64,000 bases of DNA from Actinacidiphila epipremni (GTDB taxonomy: Bacteria; Actinomycetota; Actinomycetes; Streptomycetales; Streptomycetaceae), in assembly GCF_012034175.1 (NCBI RefSeq), contig NZ_JAATEJ010000023.1:1-64000 (forward strand), read 5' to 3'. Made by a program: the position numbers and the translations under genes. Under the pieces are notes generated by a model. The model was not told the origin of the DNA, did no database searches, and was given only the letters and a program-made list of their open reading frames with translations. Shown piece by piece: positions 52,734-62,582 of this stretch (the stretch's first letter is position 1; each line of letters opens with the position of its first letter).

Positions 52734-52739
52734 AGGCTA
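52734..52739 (-). promoter_or_regulatory. Predicted -10 of the rimP-nusA-infB operon
   Basis: TAGCCT on the minus strand lies 57 nt before the rimP start in the divergent rimP/lipoprotein-like spacer. A good -35 hexamer is not evident. Confidence 0.4.
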
Positions 52740-52778
52740 CCCGAGCCGGGGCGGCGCACCGCGCCACTCGGGCCCCCG

Positions 52779-52784
52779 TACACT
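52779..52784 (+). promoter_or_regulatory. Possible -10 giving a leaderless mRNA for the 52791 gene
   Basis: TACACT ends 6 nt before ATG 52791, the spacing of a leaderless start. That gene has no Shine-Dalgarno sequence. The -35 match is poor. Confidence 0.4.
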
Positions 52785-52790
52785 CCCTCC

Positions 52791-53387
52791 ATGATCCCGG
52801 AGGCGGCGGCTCGGCTGAGCAGGCGGAGCGTGATGGCGGCGGCGGTCGCCGCGGTCGGCACCGGGTGCTCGACGCGGCCGGCCGACACCTCACCGGGCGC
52901 CACGGCCGGCGGTACGGGCAAGGGCGGCGCGCTGCCGCCGGAGGCCGCGGTACGGGCCCGGGCGCTCGCCGACAGCCGGGAGCTGATCGGGCGTTACGAC
53001 GCCGCGTCCGCGGCCCACCCCTCGCTCGCCGCCCGGCTGCGCCCGCTGCGGGCGGAAGTGGCCCGGCACATCGAGGCGTTCGGCGGCACCGCGCCGGCCG
53101 CCTCCCCGGCCGCCCCCTCCCCCGCCGCCTCTTCCGGCGCTTCTTCCGGTACGGCCGCGCAGGCGCTGTCCGCCCTGGCGTCCGCCGAGCGGGCGCTGGC
53201 CGACCGCAGGGCCGCCGCACTGCTGACCGCGCCCGCCGAGCAGGCCCGGCTGCTGGCCTCGGTCGCCGCGGCGGGCGCGGGCCACGCGGCGCTGCTGGGG
53301 GCCAAGGCCTCGGGTAAGAGCACGGCCGCGCAGGACGGGAACCACAGCTCGGGCCAGGACGAGGACCGGGGCGGGAGCGGGAGCTGA
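52791..53387 (+). CDS. Exported, ferritin-like-associated protein with Tat/lipoprotein-type leader
   Basis: The 198-residue protein starts with a twin-arginine-like leader (LSRRSVMAAAVAAVGTGCS). The cysteine near residue 27 resembles a lipobox, although residue -3 is Gly rather than Leu or Val. The mature part is an Ala-rich helical protein with a Ser/Ala/Pro linker (about 104-122), and a region AARALADRRAAALL. It lies 4 nt before the ferritin-like gene and is presumably its partner. The ATG at 52791 lacks a ribosome site; an internal ATG within the leader is an alternative. Function is unknown. Confidence 0.7.
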   Translation: MIPEAAARLSRRSVMAAAVAAVGTGCSTRPADTSPGATAGGTGKGGALPPEAAVRARALADSRELIGRYDAASAAHPSLAARLRPLRAEVARHIEAFGGTAPAASPAAPSPAASSGASSGTAAQALSALASAERALADRRAAALLTAPAEQARLLASVAAAGAGHAALLGAKASGKSTAAQDGNHSSGQDEDRGGSGS

Positions 53388-53391
53388 GGCG

Positions 53392-53811
53392 ATGAACGCG
53401 GTCATCGACGCGGTGCAGGCGGCGCTGGCCGCCGAGCACGCCGCGGTGTACGGCTACGGCGTGGTCGGCGGCCATCTGACCGGCTCCCGGCAGGACGAGG
53501 CGAAGCAGGGCTACGACGCCCACCGGGCCCGCCGCGACGCCCTGGCCCGTACGGTGGCCGACCTCGGCGCGGCCCCGGTCGGCGCGGCGCCCGGCTACCG
53601 GCTGCCCTTCGCGGTGACCGACGCGGCCTCGGCGGCCCGGCTCGCGGTCTACGTCGAGGAGCGGGTCGCGGGCGCGTACGGCGACGTGGTCCGCAGCGCG
53701 CTGGGCGGGCTGCGGGGCGACGCGGCATCGGCGATGCGGGACGCGGCGGTGCGCGCCGTGCGCTGGCGCGGCGGCAGCGTAGCCTTCCCGGGTCTGGCGG
53801 AACGCGGCTGA
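53392..53811 (+). CDS. DUF4439 ferritin-like domain protein
   Basis: The 139-residue four-helix protein has the family pattern VQAALAAEHAAVYGYGVVGGHL, then AHRARRDAL and LPFAVTDAASAARLAVYVEERVAGAYGDVV. Ferritin-like fold members bind di-iron, but only part of the usual Glu/His ligands can be seen here (E in AAEHA, E in YVEER). The preceding exported protein is probably functionally linked. There is no signal peptide, so this subunit appears cytosolic. Confidence 0.85.
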   Translation: MNAVIDAVQAALAAEHAAVYGYGVVGGHLTGSRQDEAKQGYDAHRARRDALARTVADLGAAPVGAAPGYRLPFAVTDAASAARLAVYVEERVAGAYGDVVRSALGGLRGDAASAMRDAAVRAVRWRGGSVAFPGLAERG

Positions 53812-53876
53812 GCTCCGGCTGAGCGCGGCGCTGTCCGCCGGGCGCCACGGGGACGCACGGAGGGCAGGGCAGAGCA

Positions 53877-54827
53877 ATGGGTTCAGCAGCGCGACCAGGA
53901 CAGCCCGCTGACGACGGCCCGCAGCCCCCGGAGCGGCTGGTGCGCACGGTCACCGCGTGGGAGGGCGAGGCGGGCCGGGAGTGGCTGGCGCTGCTGCCCG
54001 CACGGGTGGCCGGGCTGCTGGCGGACTGGCGGCTGGGCGTGGAGCGGGTCGTCGCGGCCGGCGGGCAGATCAGCATGATCGTGCTGGTCCGCGACGAGGA
54101 CGGCGAGCCGGCCGTGCTCAAGGTCGGCATGGTCAACCGGGAGACCGAACACGAGCACGCGGCGCTCGCGCACTGGGGCGGGCGCGGCGCCGTACGGCTG
54201 CTGCGGGCCGATCCGGCGCAGGGCGCGATGCTGCTGGAGCGGCTGCGGGCGGATGTCTCGCTGCGGTCGCTGGCCGAGCCGAAGGCGCTGCTGGAGGCGG
54301 AGGGCGTGCTGCAGCGGCTGTGGGTGCCGCCCGCCGAGGGCCATCCCTTCCGCAGTGTCGCCGACACCACCGGGGAACTGGCCGGGCTGCTGCGGGAGCG
54401 CCGGGAGGCGGCGTACGCGGCCGACGCGGCGGAGCTGATCGACCAGGCGCTGGCGGCGCAGGCGGAGCTGGCGGGTTCGGCCGGCGCGGTGGAGACGGTC
54501 TTGCTGCACGGCGACTACCACCAGGGCAACGTGCTGGCCGGCGAGCGGATGCCGTGGCTGGCCATCGACCCCAAGCCGCTGGTGGGCGAGCGGGCCTTCG
54601 ACCTGGCGTGGCTGGCCCGCGACCGGCTCTCGACGCTCGCCGCGCAGCCCGGTTCGCGTACCACCGCGCGGCGGCGGATCGCCAAGCTCGCCGACGCGCT
54701 GGAGGTGGACGCCGAGCGGCTGCGCGGCTGGGCGGTCTTCCGCGCGGTGGAGGCGGGCGTGTGGTATCTGTCGGTCGGCGGCCGGGAGGACGGCGAGCTG
54801 CTGCTGGAGTTCGCGAGCTGGCTCTGA
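53877..54827 (+). CDS. Aminoglycoside phosphotransferase-like kinase (APH(6)/hydroxyurea kinase family)
   Basis: The 316-residue small-molecule kinase has the catalytic Brenner motif LLHGDYHQGNVL (HGDxxxxN) near residue 207 and the metal-binding AIDPKPLVGERAFDLAWLAR. The second motif is diagnostic of the streptomycin-6/hydroxyurea-phosphotransferase family. The true substrate is unknown, and a resistance role should not be assumed. The ATG at 53877 follows GGAGGGCAG. It converges on a GNAT gene 10 bp away. Confidence 0.9.
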   Translation: MGSAARPGQPADDGPQPPERLVRTVTAWEGEAGREWLALLPARVAGLLADWRLGVERVVAAGGQISMIVLVRDEDGEPAVLKVGMVNRETEHEHAALAHWGGRGAVRLLRADPAQGAMLLERLRADVSLRSLAEPKALLEAEGVLQRLWVPPAEGHPFRSVADTTGELAGLLRERREAAYAADAAELIDQALAAQAELAGSAGAVETVLLHGDYHQGNVLAGERMPWLAIDPKPLVGERAFDLAWLARDRLSTLAAQPGSRTTARRRIAKLADALEVDAERLRGWAVFRAVEAGVWYLSVGGREDGELLLEFASWL

Positions 54828-54836
54828 AGCGGGCGC

Positions 54837-55421
54837 TCAGCGCAGCAGCGGCAGCGGGGCGCCCATCACGGCGTACGGCCGGGCGGCGCTGGGGAAGTGC
54901 ACCGGGCGGGCCAGGTCGCGGTAGCCGAGGGCGTGGTAGAGGTGGCGGGCGGGGGTGTCGCCGTCGATCGCCGACAGGATGCTGCGCGGTTCGCGCGCGG
55001 AGTCGGTGATCGTGGTGATCAGCTCGCGGCCGATGCCACGGCCCTGGAAGTCGGGGAGGACGTGCAGCTCGGTGATCACGAAGGAGTCGTCGAGCCAGCC
55101 GTCGTTGCCCTCGCGCCGCAGGTAGGGCTGGACGACGCTGGACCACCAGTGGCCGCGGTCGTTGGGCATCCCGTAGACGAAGCCGACCAGGCGGCGGTCC
55201 TGCGCGGTGTACGCGGCCAGCGCCCGCGCGCCCGGCGAGGTCAGGTGCCGCAGCACGATCTGCCGCCGGATCGCCACCTCCTCGGGCCCGAGCCCGAAGG
55301 CCACGGCCTGTACGGCGAGGGCCTCGTCGACGTGCGCGGCAAGATCGCAGGGCTCGACCACGACTTTCTCCATGGCCTGGGAGACTACTGTTTCCGCACC
55401 CGTCACCGCCGTGTCGTCCAC
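54837..55421 (-). CDS. GNAT family N-acetyltransferase
   Basis: The 194-residue acetyltransferase has the acetyl-CoA-binding loop DFQGRGIGRELI within ITELHVLPDFQGRGIG and a C-terminal YHALGYRDLARPVHF segment. The start is uncertain: ATG 55421 gives MDDTAVTG; ATG 55373 (MEKVVVEPCD) is equally plausible and removes 16 residues. Neither has a strong ribosome site. The substrate is unknown. Confidence 0.88.
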   Translation of the reverse strand: MDDTAVTGAETVVSQAMEKVVVEPCDLAAHVDEALAVQAVAFGLGPEEVAIRRQIVLRHLTSPGARALAAYTAQDRRLVGFVYGMPNDRGHWWSSVVQPYLRREGNDGWLDDSFVITELHVLPDFQGRGIGRELITTITDSAREPRSILSAIDGDTPARHLYHALGYRDLARPVHFPSAARPYAVMGAPLPLLR

Positions 55422-55485
55422 GGACGGGACAGCCCGGCGCGGTCGCGGGCCCGGCGCGGTCCCGGGGCCTGCTTCACACCGGGCG

Positions 55486-56331
55486 CTAGAACAGCACCGA
55501 CATGAAGGAGCCGACCTCGGTGAAGCCGACGCGCTCGTACGCGGCGCGCGCCGGGGTGTTGAAGTCGTTGACGTAGAGGCTGACGACGGGCGCGACGTCG
55601 CGCAGGGCGTAGTGCAGCACGGCGGCCATGCCGGTCTCGGACAGCCGGCGGCCCCGGTGCGAGGGGGCGACCCACACGCCCTGGATCTGGCAGGTGTGCC
55701 GGGTGACGGCGCCGATCTCCGCCTTGAAGATCACCCGGCCGTCCTCGATACGGGCGAACGCCCGCCCGGTGGAGACCAGTTCGGCCACCCGCGCCTGGTA
55801 GAGCAGGCCGCCGTCGCCGGCCAGCGGGGAGACGCCGACCTCCTCGGTGAACATCGCGACGCACGCCGGCATGATGACGTCCATCTCGTCCTTGCGGACC
55901 CGGCGGACCAGCGGGTCGGGCGTGATGCCGGCCGGCAGTGCGCGGGTGGTCATCAGCGGCTGGTGGCGGCGCACTTCGCGGGCCGGGCCCCAGTGCGGCT
56001 CCAGGCGGGACCACAGGTCGGCGGTGGCCTCGGCGGGGCCGACGATGGACGAGCAGCGGCGGCCCGACCTGCGGGCGCGCTCGGCGAAGGCGGCGACCGC
56101 CTCGGGGGTCGCGCAGATCGGCACGAGGTTGGCGCCGGCGTAGCACAGCGAGGTGAGCTTGCCGGCCGCGTACCAGCCCCACATCTCGCCGCCGAGCCGC
56201 CACGGGTCAAGCCCGGCGACGTTGACCCGGGAGGTGACGAAGGCGTTGGCGACCGGGTCTCGGTGGAGCACGGCGAGCGCGGCGTCGAGGTCTCCGGGTT
56301 CCAGGACGCGGGCAGTGGAGTGGGTCAGCAC
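55486..56331 (-). CDS. DUF4081-GNAT acetyltransferase
   Basis: The 281-residue protein has an N-terminal domain of the DUF4081 type (ANAFVTSRVNVAGLDPWRLGGEMWGW ... YAGANLVPI). A C-terminal GNAT fold follows (IQGVWVAPSHRGRRLSETGMAAVLHYAL; VSLYVNDFNTPARAAYERVGF). The arrangement is common in streptomycetes and the gene is usually next to ispG. GTG 56331 follows GTGAGG. The substrate is unknown. Confidence 0.92.
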   Translation of the reverse strand: MLTHSTARVLEPGDLDAALAVLHRDPVANAFVTSRVNVAGLDPWRLGGEMWGWYAAGKLTSLCYAGANLVPICATPEAVAAFAERARRSGRRCSSIVGPAEATADLWSRLEPHWGPAREVRRHQPLMTTRALPAGITPDPLVRRVRKDEMDVIMPACVAMFTEEVGVSPLAGDGGLLYQARVAELVSTGRAFARIEDGRVIFKAEIGAVTRHTCQIQGVWVAPSHRGRRLSETGMAAVLHYALRDVAPVVSLYVNDFNTPARAAYERVGFTEVGSFMSVLF

Positions 56332-56431
56332 GTGGAGGCCTCACCGTCGTCGCCTTGGGGGCCGCCCACGCGGGCGGGGGCCGGCCCGCAGGCGGGGAAT
56401 GGTCTGCGCACTTTACCTCGTACGGGCGTAC

Positions 56432-56468
56432 CCCGCCCCGCGCCGGCGGGTACCGGGCGCGGGGCGGG
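56432..56468 (-). terminator. Terminator downstream of ispG
   Basis: A perfect 13-bp stem (56432-56444, 56456-56468) with an 11-nt loop starts 38 nt after the ispG stop. Confidence 0.7.
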
Positions 56469-56506
56469 CCTGGGGCGTCGCGATCGGGGTGCGGCGGGGG
56501 TGCCGG

Positions 56507-57661
<1,155 letters not shown>

Positions 57662-57760
57662 CTGCGTGGCTTCCCCAAGGTGTGGCACAAGTCCCGGCGA
57701 GGGCGGGCTCCGGTTCGAGATTACGGCACCGGTCCCGCGGCTCTCACTCGGCTCGTGGCA

Positions 57761-59080
57761 TTACGAACTGAGTTTGACCGGGTTGACCACGTCCGCGATC
57801 AGAACCAGCAGCGTGAAGCACACGAAGATTCCGGCCACGACATAAGCGACCGGCATGAGCTTGGCCACGTCGAAGGGCCCGGGGTCGGGCCGGCGGAAGA
57901 CCCGGGCGGTGTGCCGGCGCAGCGACTCCCACAGCGCGCCCGCCACGTGCCCGCCGTCCAGCGGCAGTAGCGGCAGCATGTTGAACAGGAACAGCGACAG
58001 GTTGAAGCCGGCGACGAGTATCACCATGGTGGCGATGCGGTCGATGGCCGGCTCCTTGAGGGAGAAGACCTCTCCGCCGACGCGGGCCGCGCCGACCACG
58101 CCCATCGGCGAGTCGGCCTTGCGGGGGGCGCCCTCGAAGGTGGCCCGCCACAGGTCGGGGATGCGCTGCGGGAGGCGCAGCAGCGAGTCGACGCCCTGCC
58201 GGGCCATGTCCCCCATGTGGTCGACCGAGCCGGTGAAGGTCAGCGGCTCGATGTGGCCCGCGGGGCTGAAGCCGAGGAAGCCGGCCGTCACGGTGCCCGC
58301 GACGGGGTTGCCGTCGCTGTCGGTCTTGGCGACGACGTTGGTGGTGATCTTCGGGTGCAGGGTGACGAGCTTGCCGGCGCGCTCGACGACGATGGTGGCG
58401 GTCGTGCCGGCGCCGGTCCTGATGTCCCGGGACAGCTCGGACCACTCCTTGACCGGCCGGCCGTCGAAGGAGACGAACCTGTCGCCGGGCTGGAGGCCGG
58501 CGACCTTGGCCGGGGCGACCGGGTCGCTGGCCAGGCAGGGGTTGTCCGGGTTGCGCTTGGCGGTGTCGGCCTGGGAGATCACGCAGTCGCTGACGGAGCC
58601 GACGACGGTGGTGTCCTTGTAGACGCCGATGCCCATGAAGACCGCCAGGGCGAGGCCGAAGGCCAGGATGAGGTTCATGAACGGGCCGGCGAACATGACG
58701 ATGACGCGCTTCCAGGGCTTGCGCGTGTAGAACAGCCGGGTCTCGTCGCCGGGCTGGAGCTCCTCGAAGGCCGCCGAGCGGGCGTCCTCGATCATGCTGC
58801 GCCACGGGGAGGTGGAGCGGGCGGTGATCCGGCCGTCCTCGCCGGGCGGGAACATCCCGATCATGCGGATGTAGCCGCCCAGCGGGACCGCCTTGAAGCC
58901 GTACTCCGTCTCGCCCTTCTTGCGGGACCAGACGGTCGGGCCGAAGCCGACCATGTACTGCGTCACGCGGATCTTGAAGAGCTTGGCGGTCGACAGGTGC
59001 CCGAGCTCGTGCCAGGCGATCGAGACCATCAGGCCGACGGCGAAGACCACTATGCCGAGCACCGTCATGAGACCGGTCAT
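57761..59080 (-). CDS. rseP: Site-2 protease RseP/Rip1 (M50)
   Basis: The 439-residue membrane zinc protease cuts anti-sigma factors and other membrane proteins. The zinc motif HELGH is at 24-28 in the first membrane helix, a PDZ domain occupies about 200-260 (AGLQPGDRFVSFDG), and the second zinc ligand is in NMLPLLPLDGGH. There are four membrane helices in all. The ATG at 59080 overlaps the dxr stop (ATGA). The location between the two MEP-pathway genes is conserved in actinobacteria. Confidence 0.96.
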   Translation of the reverse strand: MTGLMTVLGIVVFAVGLMVSIAWHELGHLSTAKLFKIRVTQYMVGFGPTVWSRKKGETEYGFKAVPLGGYIRMIGMFPPGEDGRITARSTSPWRSMIEDARSAAFEELQPGDETRLFYTRKPWKRVIVMFAGPFMNLILAFGLALAVFMGIGVYKDTTVVGSVSDCVISQADTAKRNPDNPCLASDPVAPAKVAGLQPGDRFVSFDGRPVKEWSELSRDIRTGAGTTATIVVERAGKLVTLHPKITTNVVAKTDSDGNPVAGTVTAGFLGFSPAGHIEPLTFTGSVDHMGDMARQGVDSLLRLPQRIPDLWRATFEGAPRKADSPMGVVGAARVGGEVFSLKEPAIDRIATMVILVAGFNLSLFLFNMLPLLPLDGGHVAGALWESLRRHTARVFRRPDPGPFDVAKLMPVAYVVAGIFVCFTLLVLIADVVNPVKLSS

Positions 59081-60330
59081 ACGCCTGCTGCCTCCGAGGT
59101 CTGTGCCAGTTCCACCGCCCGGGCGCGTGCCCAGGTCTCCGCTTCGAGGACGTTCTCCACCGTGAGGGAAGTTCCCGCCGGGGGTGTGCCGTGTTCCTCG
59201 ACGACCTTGGCGACGGTGTCGACGATCCCGGTGAACGGCAGTCTGCCCGCGAGGAAGGCCGCGACGCACTCCTCGTTGGCGGCGTTGAAGACCGCCGGCG
59301 CGGTGCCCCCGAGCGTACCGACATGGCGGGCGAGCGCGACGGAGGGGAAGGCCTCCTCGTCGAGCGGGAAGAACTCCCAGGACATGGCCTTGGACCAGTC
59401 GAAGGCGGGCGCCGCGTCCGGCACCCGGTCCGGCCAGCCCAGGCCCAGCGCGATGGGCATCCGCATGTCGGGCGGGCTGGCCTGCGCGATCGTGGAGCCG
59501 TCGGTGAACTCCACCATGGAGTGGATGTACGACTGGGGGTGCACGACGACCTCGATGCGGTCGAACGGGACGTCGTAGAGCAGGTGGGCCTCGATCACCT
59601 CCAGGCCCTTGTTGACCAGCGTCGCGGAGTTGACGGTGATGACCGGGCCCATGTCCCACGTGGGGTGGGCGAGCGCGTCGGCGGGGGTGACGGACGCCAG
59701 CTCGGCGCGGCTGCGCCCGCGGAAGGGGCCGCCGGAGGCGGTCACCAGGAGCTTGCGGACCTCTTGGCGGCGGCCGGCCGTCATGGCCTGGAAGAGCGCG
59801 GAGTGCTCGGAGTCGACCGGCACGATCTGGCCCGGCTCGGCCAGCGCCTTCACCAGCGGGCCGCCGACGATCAGCGACTCCTTGTTGGCGAGGATCAGCA
59901 CCCGCCCGGCCTCCAGCGCCGCGAGGGTGGGGCGCAGGCCGATGGAGCCGGTGATGCCGTTGAGCACCGAGTGGCACTCCAGGGCGGCGGCCTCGGTGGC
60001 CGCCTCGGGCCCGGCGAGGATCTCGGGGAGCGCGGCGCCCGGGCCGTACCGCTCGGCGAGCGCGGCGCGCAGCGGGGCGACGGCGGCCTCGTCGGCGACG
60101 GCGACGGTGGTCACGCCGAGGCGGTGCGCCTGCTCGGCCAGCAGGGCGACCCGGCTGCCCGCGGCGGAGATCGCGGTGACCCGGAAGCGGTCCGGGTTGC
60201 GGAGCACCACGTCGATGGCCTGGGTGCCGACCGATCCGGTGGAGCCGAGGATCACGATGGCGCGGGGGCCGTCCGCCGGGTCGCCGGTGACGTGCGGGCG
60301 GTAGTGCGGGTCTGCGAGAGCGTCCGTCAT
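59077..60330 (-). CDS. dxr: 1-deoxy-D-xylulose-5-phosphate reductoisomerase
   Basis: DXR makes MEP, the first committed intermediate of the non-mevalonate isoprenoid pathway. The 417-residue protein has the NADPH motif ILGSTGSVGTQA (about 27-38), the metal site VDSEHSALFQ and the flexible loop SGGPFRGRS. The N-terminal 20 residues and the C-terminal part after ERALFG-like sequence are normal for actinobacteria. The ATG at 60330 has only a weak upstream site; the preceding CACAAT could be a -10, so a leaderless transcript is possible. Confidence 0.97.
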   Translation of the reverse strand: MTDALADPHYRPHVTGDPADGPRAIVILGSTGSVGTQAIDVVLRNPDRFRVTAISAAGSRVALLAEQAHRLGVTTVAVADEAAVAPLRAALAERYGPGAALPEILAGPEAATEAAALECHSVLNGITGSIGLRPTLAALEAGRVLILANKESLIVGGPLVKALAEPGQIVPVDSEHSALFQAMTAGRRQEVRKLLVTASGGPFRGRSRAELASVTPADALAHPTWDMGPVITVNSATLVNKGLEVIEAHLLYDVPFDRIEVVVHPQSYIHSMVEFTDGSTIAQASPPDMRMPIALGLGWPDRVPDAAPAFDWSKAMSWEFFPLDEEAFPSVALARHVGTLGGTAPAVFNAANEECVAAFLAGRLPFTGIVDTVAKVVEEHGTPPAGTSLTVENVLEAETWARARAVELAQTSEAAGV

Positions 60331-60360
60331 GGGGCCATTGTGTCGTGCGTGAGGGCGCCG

Positions 60361-60409
60361 CCGTCCACTGCCCCGCGCGCCCTGTGGACAACGGCGGGGC
60401 TGTGGACGG
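60361..60409. promoter_or_regulatory. DnaA-box-like cluster upstream of dxr
   Basis: TGTGGACAA at 60383-60391 is a perfect reverse-complement match to the streptomycete DnaA box TTGTCCACA. Near matches occur at 60401-60409 (TGTGGACGG) and 60361-60369 (CCGTCCACT). It is too small for an origin but could bind DnaA. Confidence 0.45.
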
Positions 60410-60511
60410 CGGCGCCCCCGGACGGCGTACGGTCCCGGCTGCGGACGGGGGTCGGCGGCGTACGGGCGCCGGACCGACCGGAGCGGGGGCGGCCCGGCGG
60501 CGGACGGGCGG

Positions 60512-62434
60512 TCAGTGCACGGGACGGTGCACGTTGTCGGCCTGCGAGGGGCCCGGCGTGACGTCGGCGATCCACGGGCCGTCCCGGCTGGGGTCGACGA
60601 TGCCGGCCTCCAGCCACTGGATGTCGCCGCCGAGGACCGCCTTGGCCAGGGCGCGGTCGGGTCCGTCGGTGTTGGTCCACAGCCGGGCGAACAGCTCGTC
60701 GGTGCGCACCCGGGCCTGCTTGCAGAACGTGTCGGCCAGCAGCCGCGCCTGCGGCCCGTGGTCGGTGCTCGCCGCGAGGTGCTGGGCGCGCACGCACGCG
60801 GCGCTCATCGCGAACAGCTCGGCGCCGATGTCGACGATGCGGGCCAGGAAGTTCTGCTTGGTCTCCATCCGGCCCTGCCAGCGCGACATGGCATAGAAGG
60901 TGGACCGGGCGAGCTTGCGCGCCCCGCGCTCGACATAGCGCAGATGCGTGGCCAGGCCGTCGAACTCGGCGTAGGAATTGGGCAGCTGGCCGGGTCCGGC
61001 GACGAGCTTGGGCAGCCACTTGGCGTAGAAGCCGCCCGCCTTGGCGCCGGCGCGGGCCTTGTCGCCGAGCGAGGAGTCCGGGTCGATGAGGTCGCCGGCG
61101 ACCGACAGGTGGGCGTCGACGGCCTCCCGGGCGATCAGCAGGTGCATGATCTCGGTGGAGCCCTCGAAGATCCGGTTGATCCGCAGGTCGCGCAACAGCT
61201 GCTCGGCGGGGACGGCCCGCTCGCCGCGGGCGGCCAGCGAGTCGGCGGTCTCGAAGCCGCGTCCGCCGCGGATCTGCACCAGCTCGTCGGCGATGCGGCA
61301 GGCGGCCTCGGAACCGTAGAGCTTGGCCAGCGCCGCCTCGATGCGGATGTCGTTGCGGTCCTCGTCGGCCATCTGCGAGGACAGGTCCAGCACCGCCTCC
61401 AGCGCGAAGGTGGTGGCGGCCATGTAGGCGATCTTGGAGCCGACCGCCTCGTGTCGCCCGATGGGCCGGCCCCACTGCTCGCGGGCGCCCGACCATTCCC
61501 GGGCGATCTTCAGGCACCACTTGGCGGCGCCGACGCAGCCCGCCGGCAGCGACAGCCGGCCGGTGTTGAGGGTGGTCAGGGCGATCTTCAGGCCCGCGCC
61601 CTCGGGTCCGATGCGGTTCGCGGCCGGCACCCGCACCCGGTGGAAGCGGGTGACGCCGTTCTCGATACCGCGCAGGCCCATGAAGGCGTTGCGGTTCTCC
61701 ACGGTGATGCCGGGCGAGTCCGCCTCGACGACGAAGGCGGAGATGCCGCCCTTGTGGCCCTCGCCGGCCGGCACCCGGGCCATGACGACCAGCAGGTCGG
61801 CGACGACGCCGTTGGTCGTCCACAGCTTGACGCCGTCCAGCACGTAGTCGTCGCCGTCGGGCACGGCGGTGGTGGCGAGCCGGGCCGGGTCGGAGCCGAC
61901 GTCGGGCTCGGTGAGCAGGAAGGCGCTGATGTCGCTGCGGGCGCAGCGCGGCAGGAACGCCTCCTTCTGCTCCTTGGTGCCGAACATCTTCACCGGCTGC
62001 GGTACGCCGATCGACTGGTGCGCCGACAGCAGCGCGCCGACCGCGGGGCTCGCGGTGCCCGCCATGGCCAGGGCCTTGTTGTAGTACACCTGGGTGAGCC
62101 CGAGGCCGCCGTACGCCGGGTCGATCTTCATGCCGAGGGCGCCCAGCTCCTTCAGCCCGCGGATGGTCTCGTCCGGGATCCGCGCCTCGCGGTCGATCCT
62201 GGCCCCGTCGATCGAGGTCTCGCAGAACTGCCGGAGCCTGGCCAGGAACTCCTCGCCCCTGGCGGCGGCCTCCGGCGCCGGCTCAGGGTAGGGGTGGATC
62301 AGGTCGAGCCGGAAGCGGCCGAGGAAGAGCTCCTTGGCGAAGCTGGGCTTGTGCCAGTCCCGCTCGCGGGCGGCCTCGGCCACCTCACGGGCCTCGCGCT
62401 CTGTGACCTTGGGTGCTGTGGCGGGTGCGGACAC
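60512..62434 (-). CDS. Acyl-CoA dehydrogenase (long, two-domain type)
   Basis: The 640-residue FAD enzyme has an N-terminal helical and middle beta domain (FLLTEPDVGSDPA, KLWTTNGVVADLLVVMA), the C-terminal catalytic helices and an extra roughly 180-residue domain after residue 460. The catalytic base is in INRIFEGSTEIMHLL, and the RGGRGFETAD segment is intact. The extra C-terminal domain places it with very-long-chain-type enzymes. GTG 62434 follows GGAGGTGACG. An inverted repeat 17-43 nt upstream may be an operator. It and the aldehyde dehydrogenase are co-directional. Confidence 0.94.
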   Translation of the reverse strand: MSAPATAPKVTEREAREVAEAARERDWHKPSFAKELFLGRFRLDLIHPYPEPAPEAAARGEEFLARLRQFCETSIDGARIDREARIPDETIRGLKELGALGMKIDPAYGGLGLTQVYYNKALAMAGTASPAVGALLSAHQSIGVPQPVKMFGTKEQKEAFLPRCARSDISAFLLTEPDVGSDPARLATTAVPDGDDYVLDGVKLWTTNGVVADLLVVMARVPAGEGHKGGISAFVVEADSPGITVENRNAFMGLRGIENGVTRFHRVRVPAANRIGPEGAGLKIALTTLNTGRLSLPAGCVGAAKWCLKIAREWSGAREQWGRPIGRHEAVGSKIAYMAATTFALEAVLDLSSQMADEDRNDIRIEAALAKLYGSEAACRIADELVQIRGGRGFETADSLAARGERAVPAEQLLRDLRINRIFEGSTEIMHLLIAREAVDAHLSVAGDLIDPDSSLGDKARAGAKAGGFYAKWLPKLVAGPGQLPNSYAEFDGLATHLRYVERGARKLARSTFYAMSRWQGRMETKQNFLARIVDIGAELFAMSAACVRAQHLAASTDHGPQARLLADTFCKQARVRTDELFARLWTNTDGPDRALAKAVLGGDIQWLEAGIVDPSRDGPWIADVTPGPSQADNVHRPVH

Positions 62435-62450
62435 GGTTGCGTCACCTCCG

Positions 62451-62477
62451 GGTAGCCGGTTACCGACCGGTGCTACC
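62451..62477 (-). promoter_or_regulatory. Possible operator upstream of the acyl-CoA dehydrogenase
   Basis: The inverted repeat GGTAGC-CGGT / ACCG-GT-GCTACC (62451-62460, 62466-62477, small bulge) lies just upstream of the gene. A further GGTAGTAC copy (minus strand) is nearby. It resembles a TetR-type site of fatty-acid degradation genes, but this is only a pattern match. Confidence 0.35.
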
Positions 62478-62582
62478 TGTCCGTACTACCCGATTTCCGG
62501 CAACCCCACCAGACGAGCCGTCAGCGGCTCGCCGTCCGGGCCGTCCGACCCGCCCGAGCAGTCCCCGCCGCGCCCGCCGGTC

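Noticed and set aside
53877..54827. Antibiotic resistance gene call for the APH-like kinase
   Set aside because: The family motif is clear, but members in core chromosomal positions often have unknown substrates and there is no resistance context.
55422..55485. Near-tandem 17-bp repeats (CCCGGCGCGGTC) between the GNAT genes
   Set aside because: Two short imperfect GC-rich copies are expected by chance in this composition.
60361..60409. Replication origin
   Set aside because: There are only three DnaA-box-like 9-mers, with no dnaA/dnaN neighbours and no AT-rich unwinding region.
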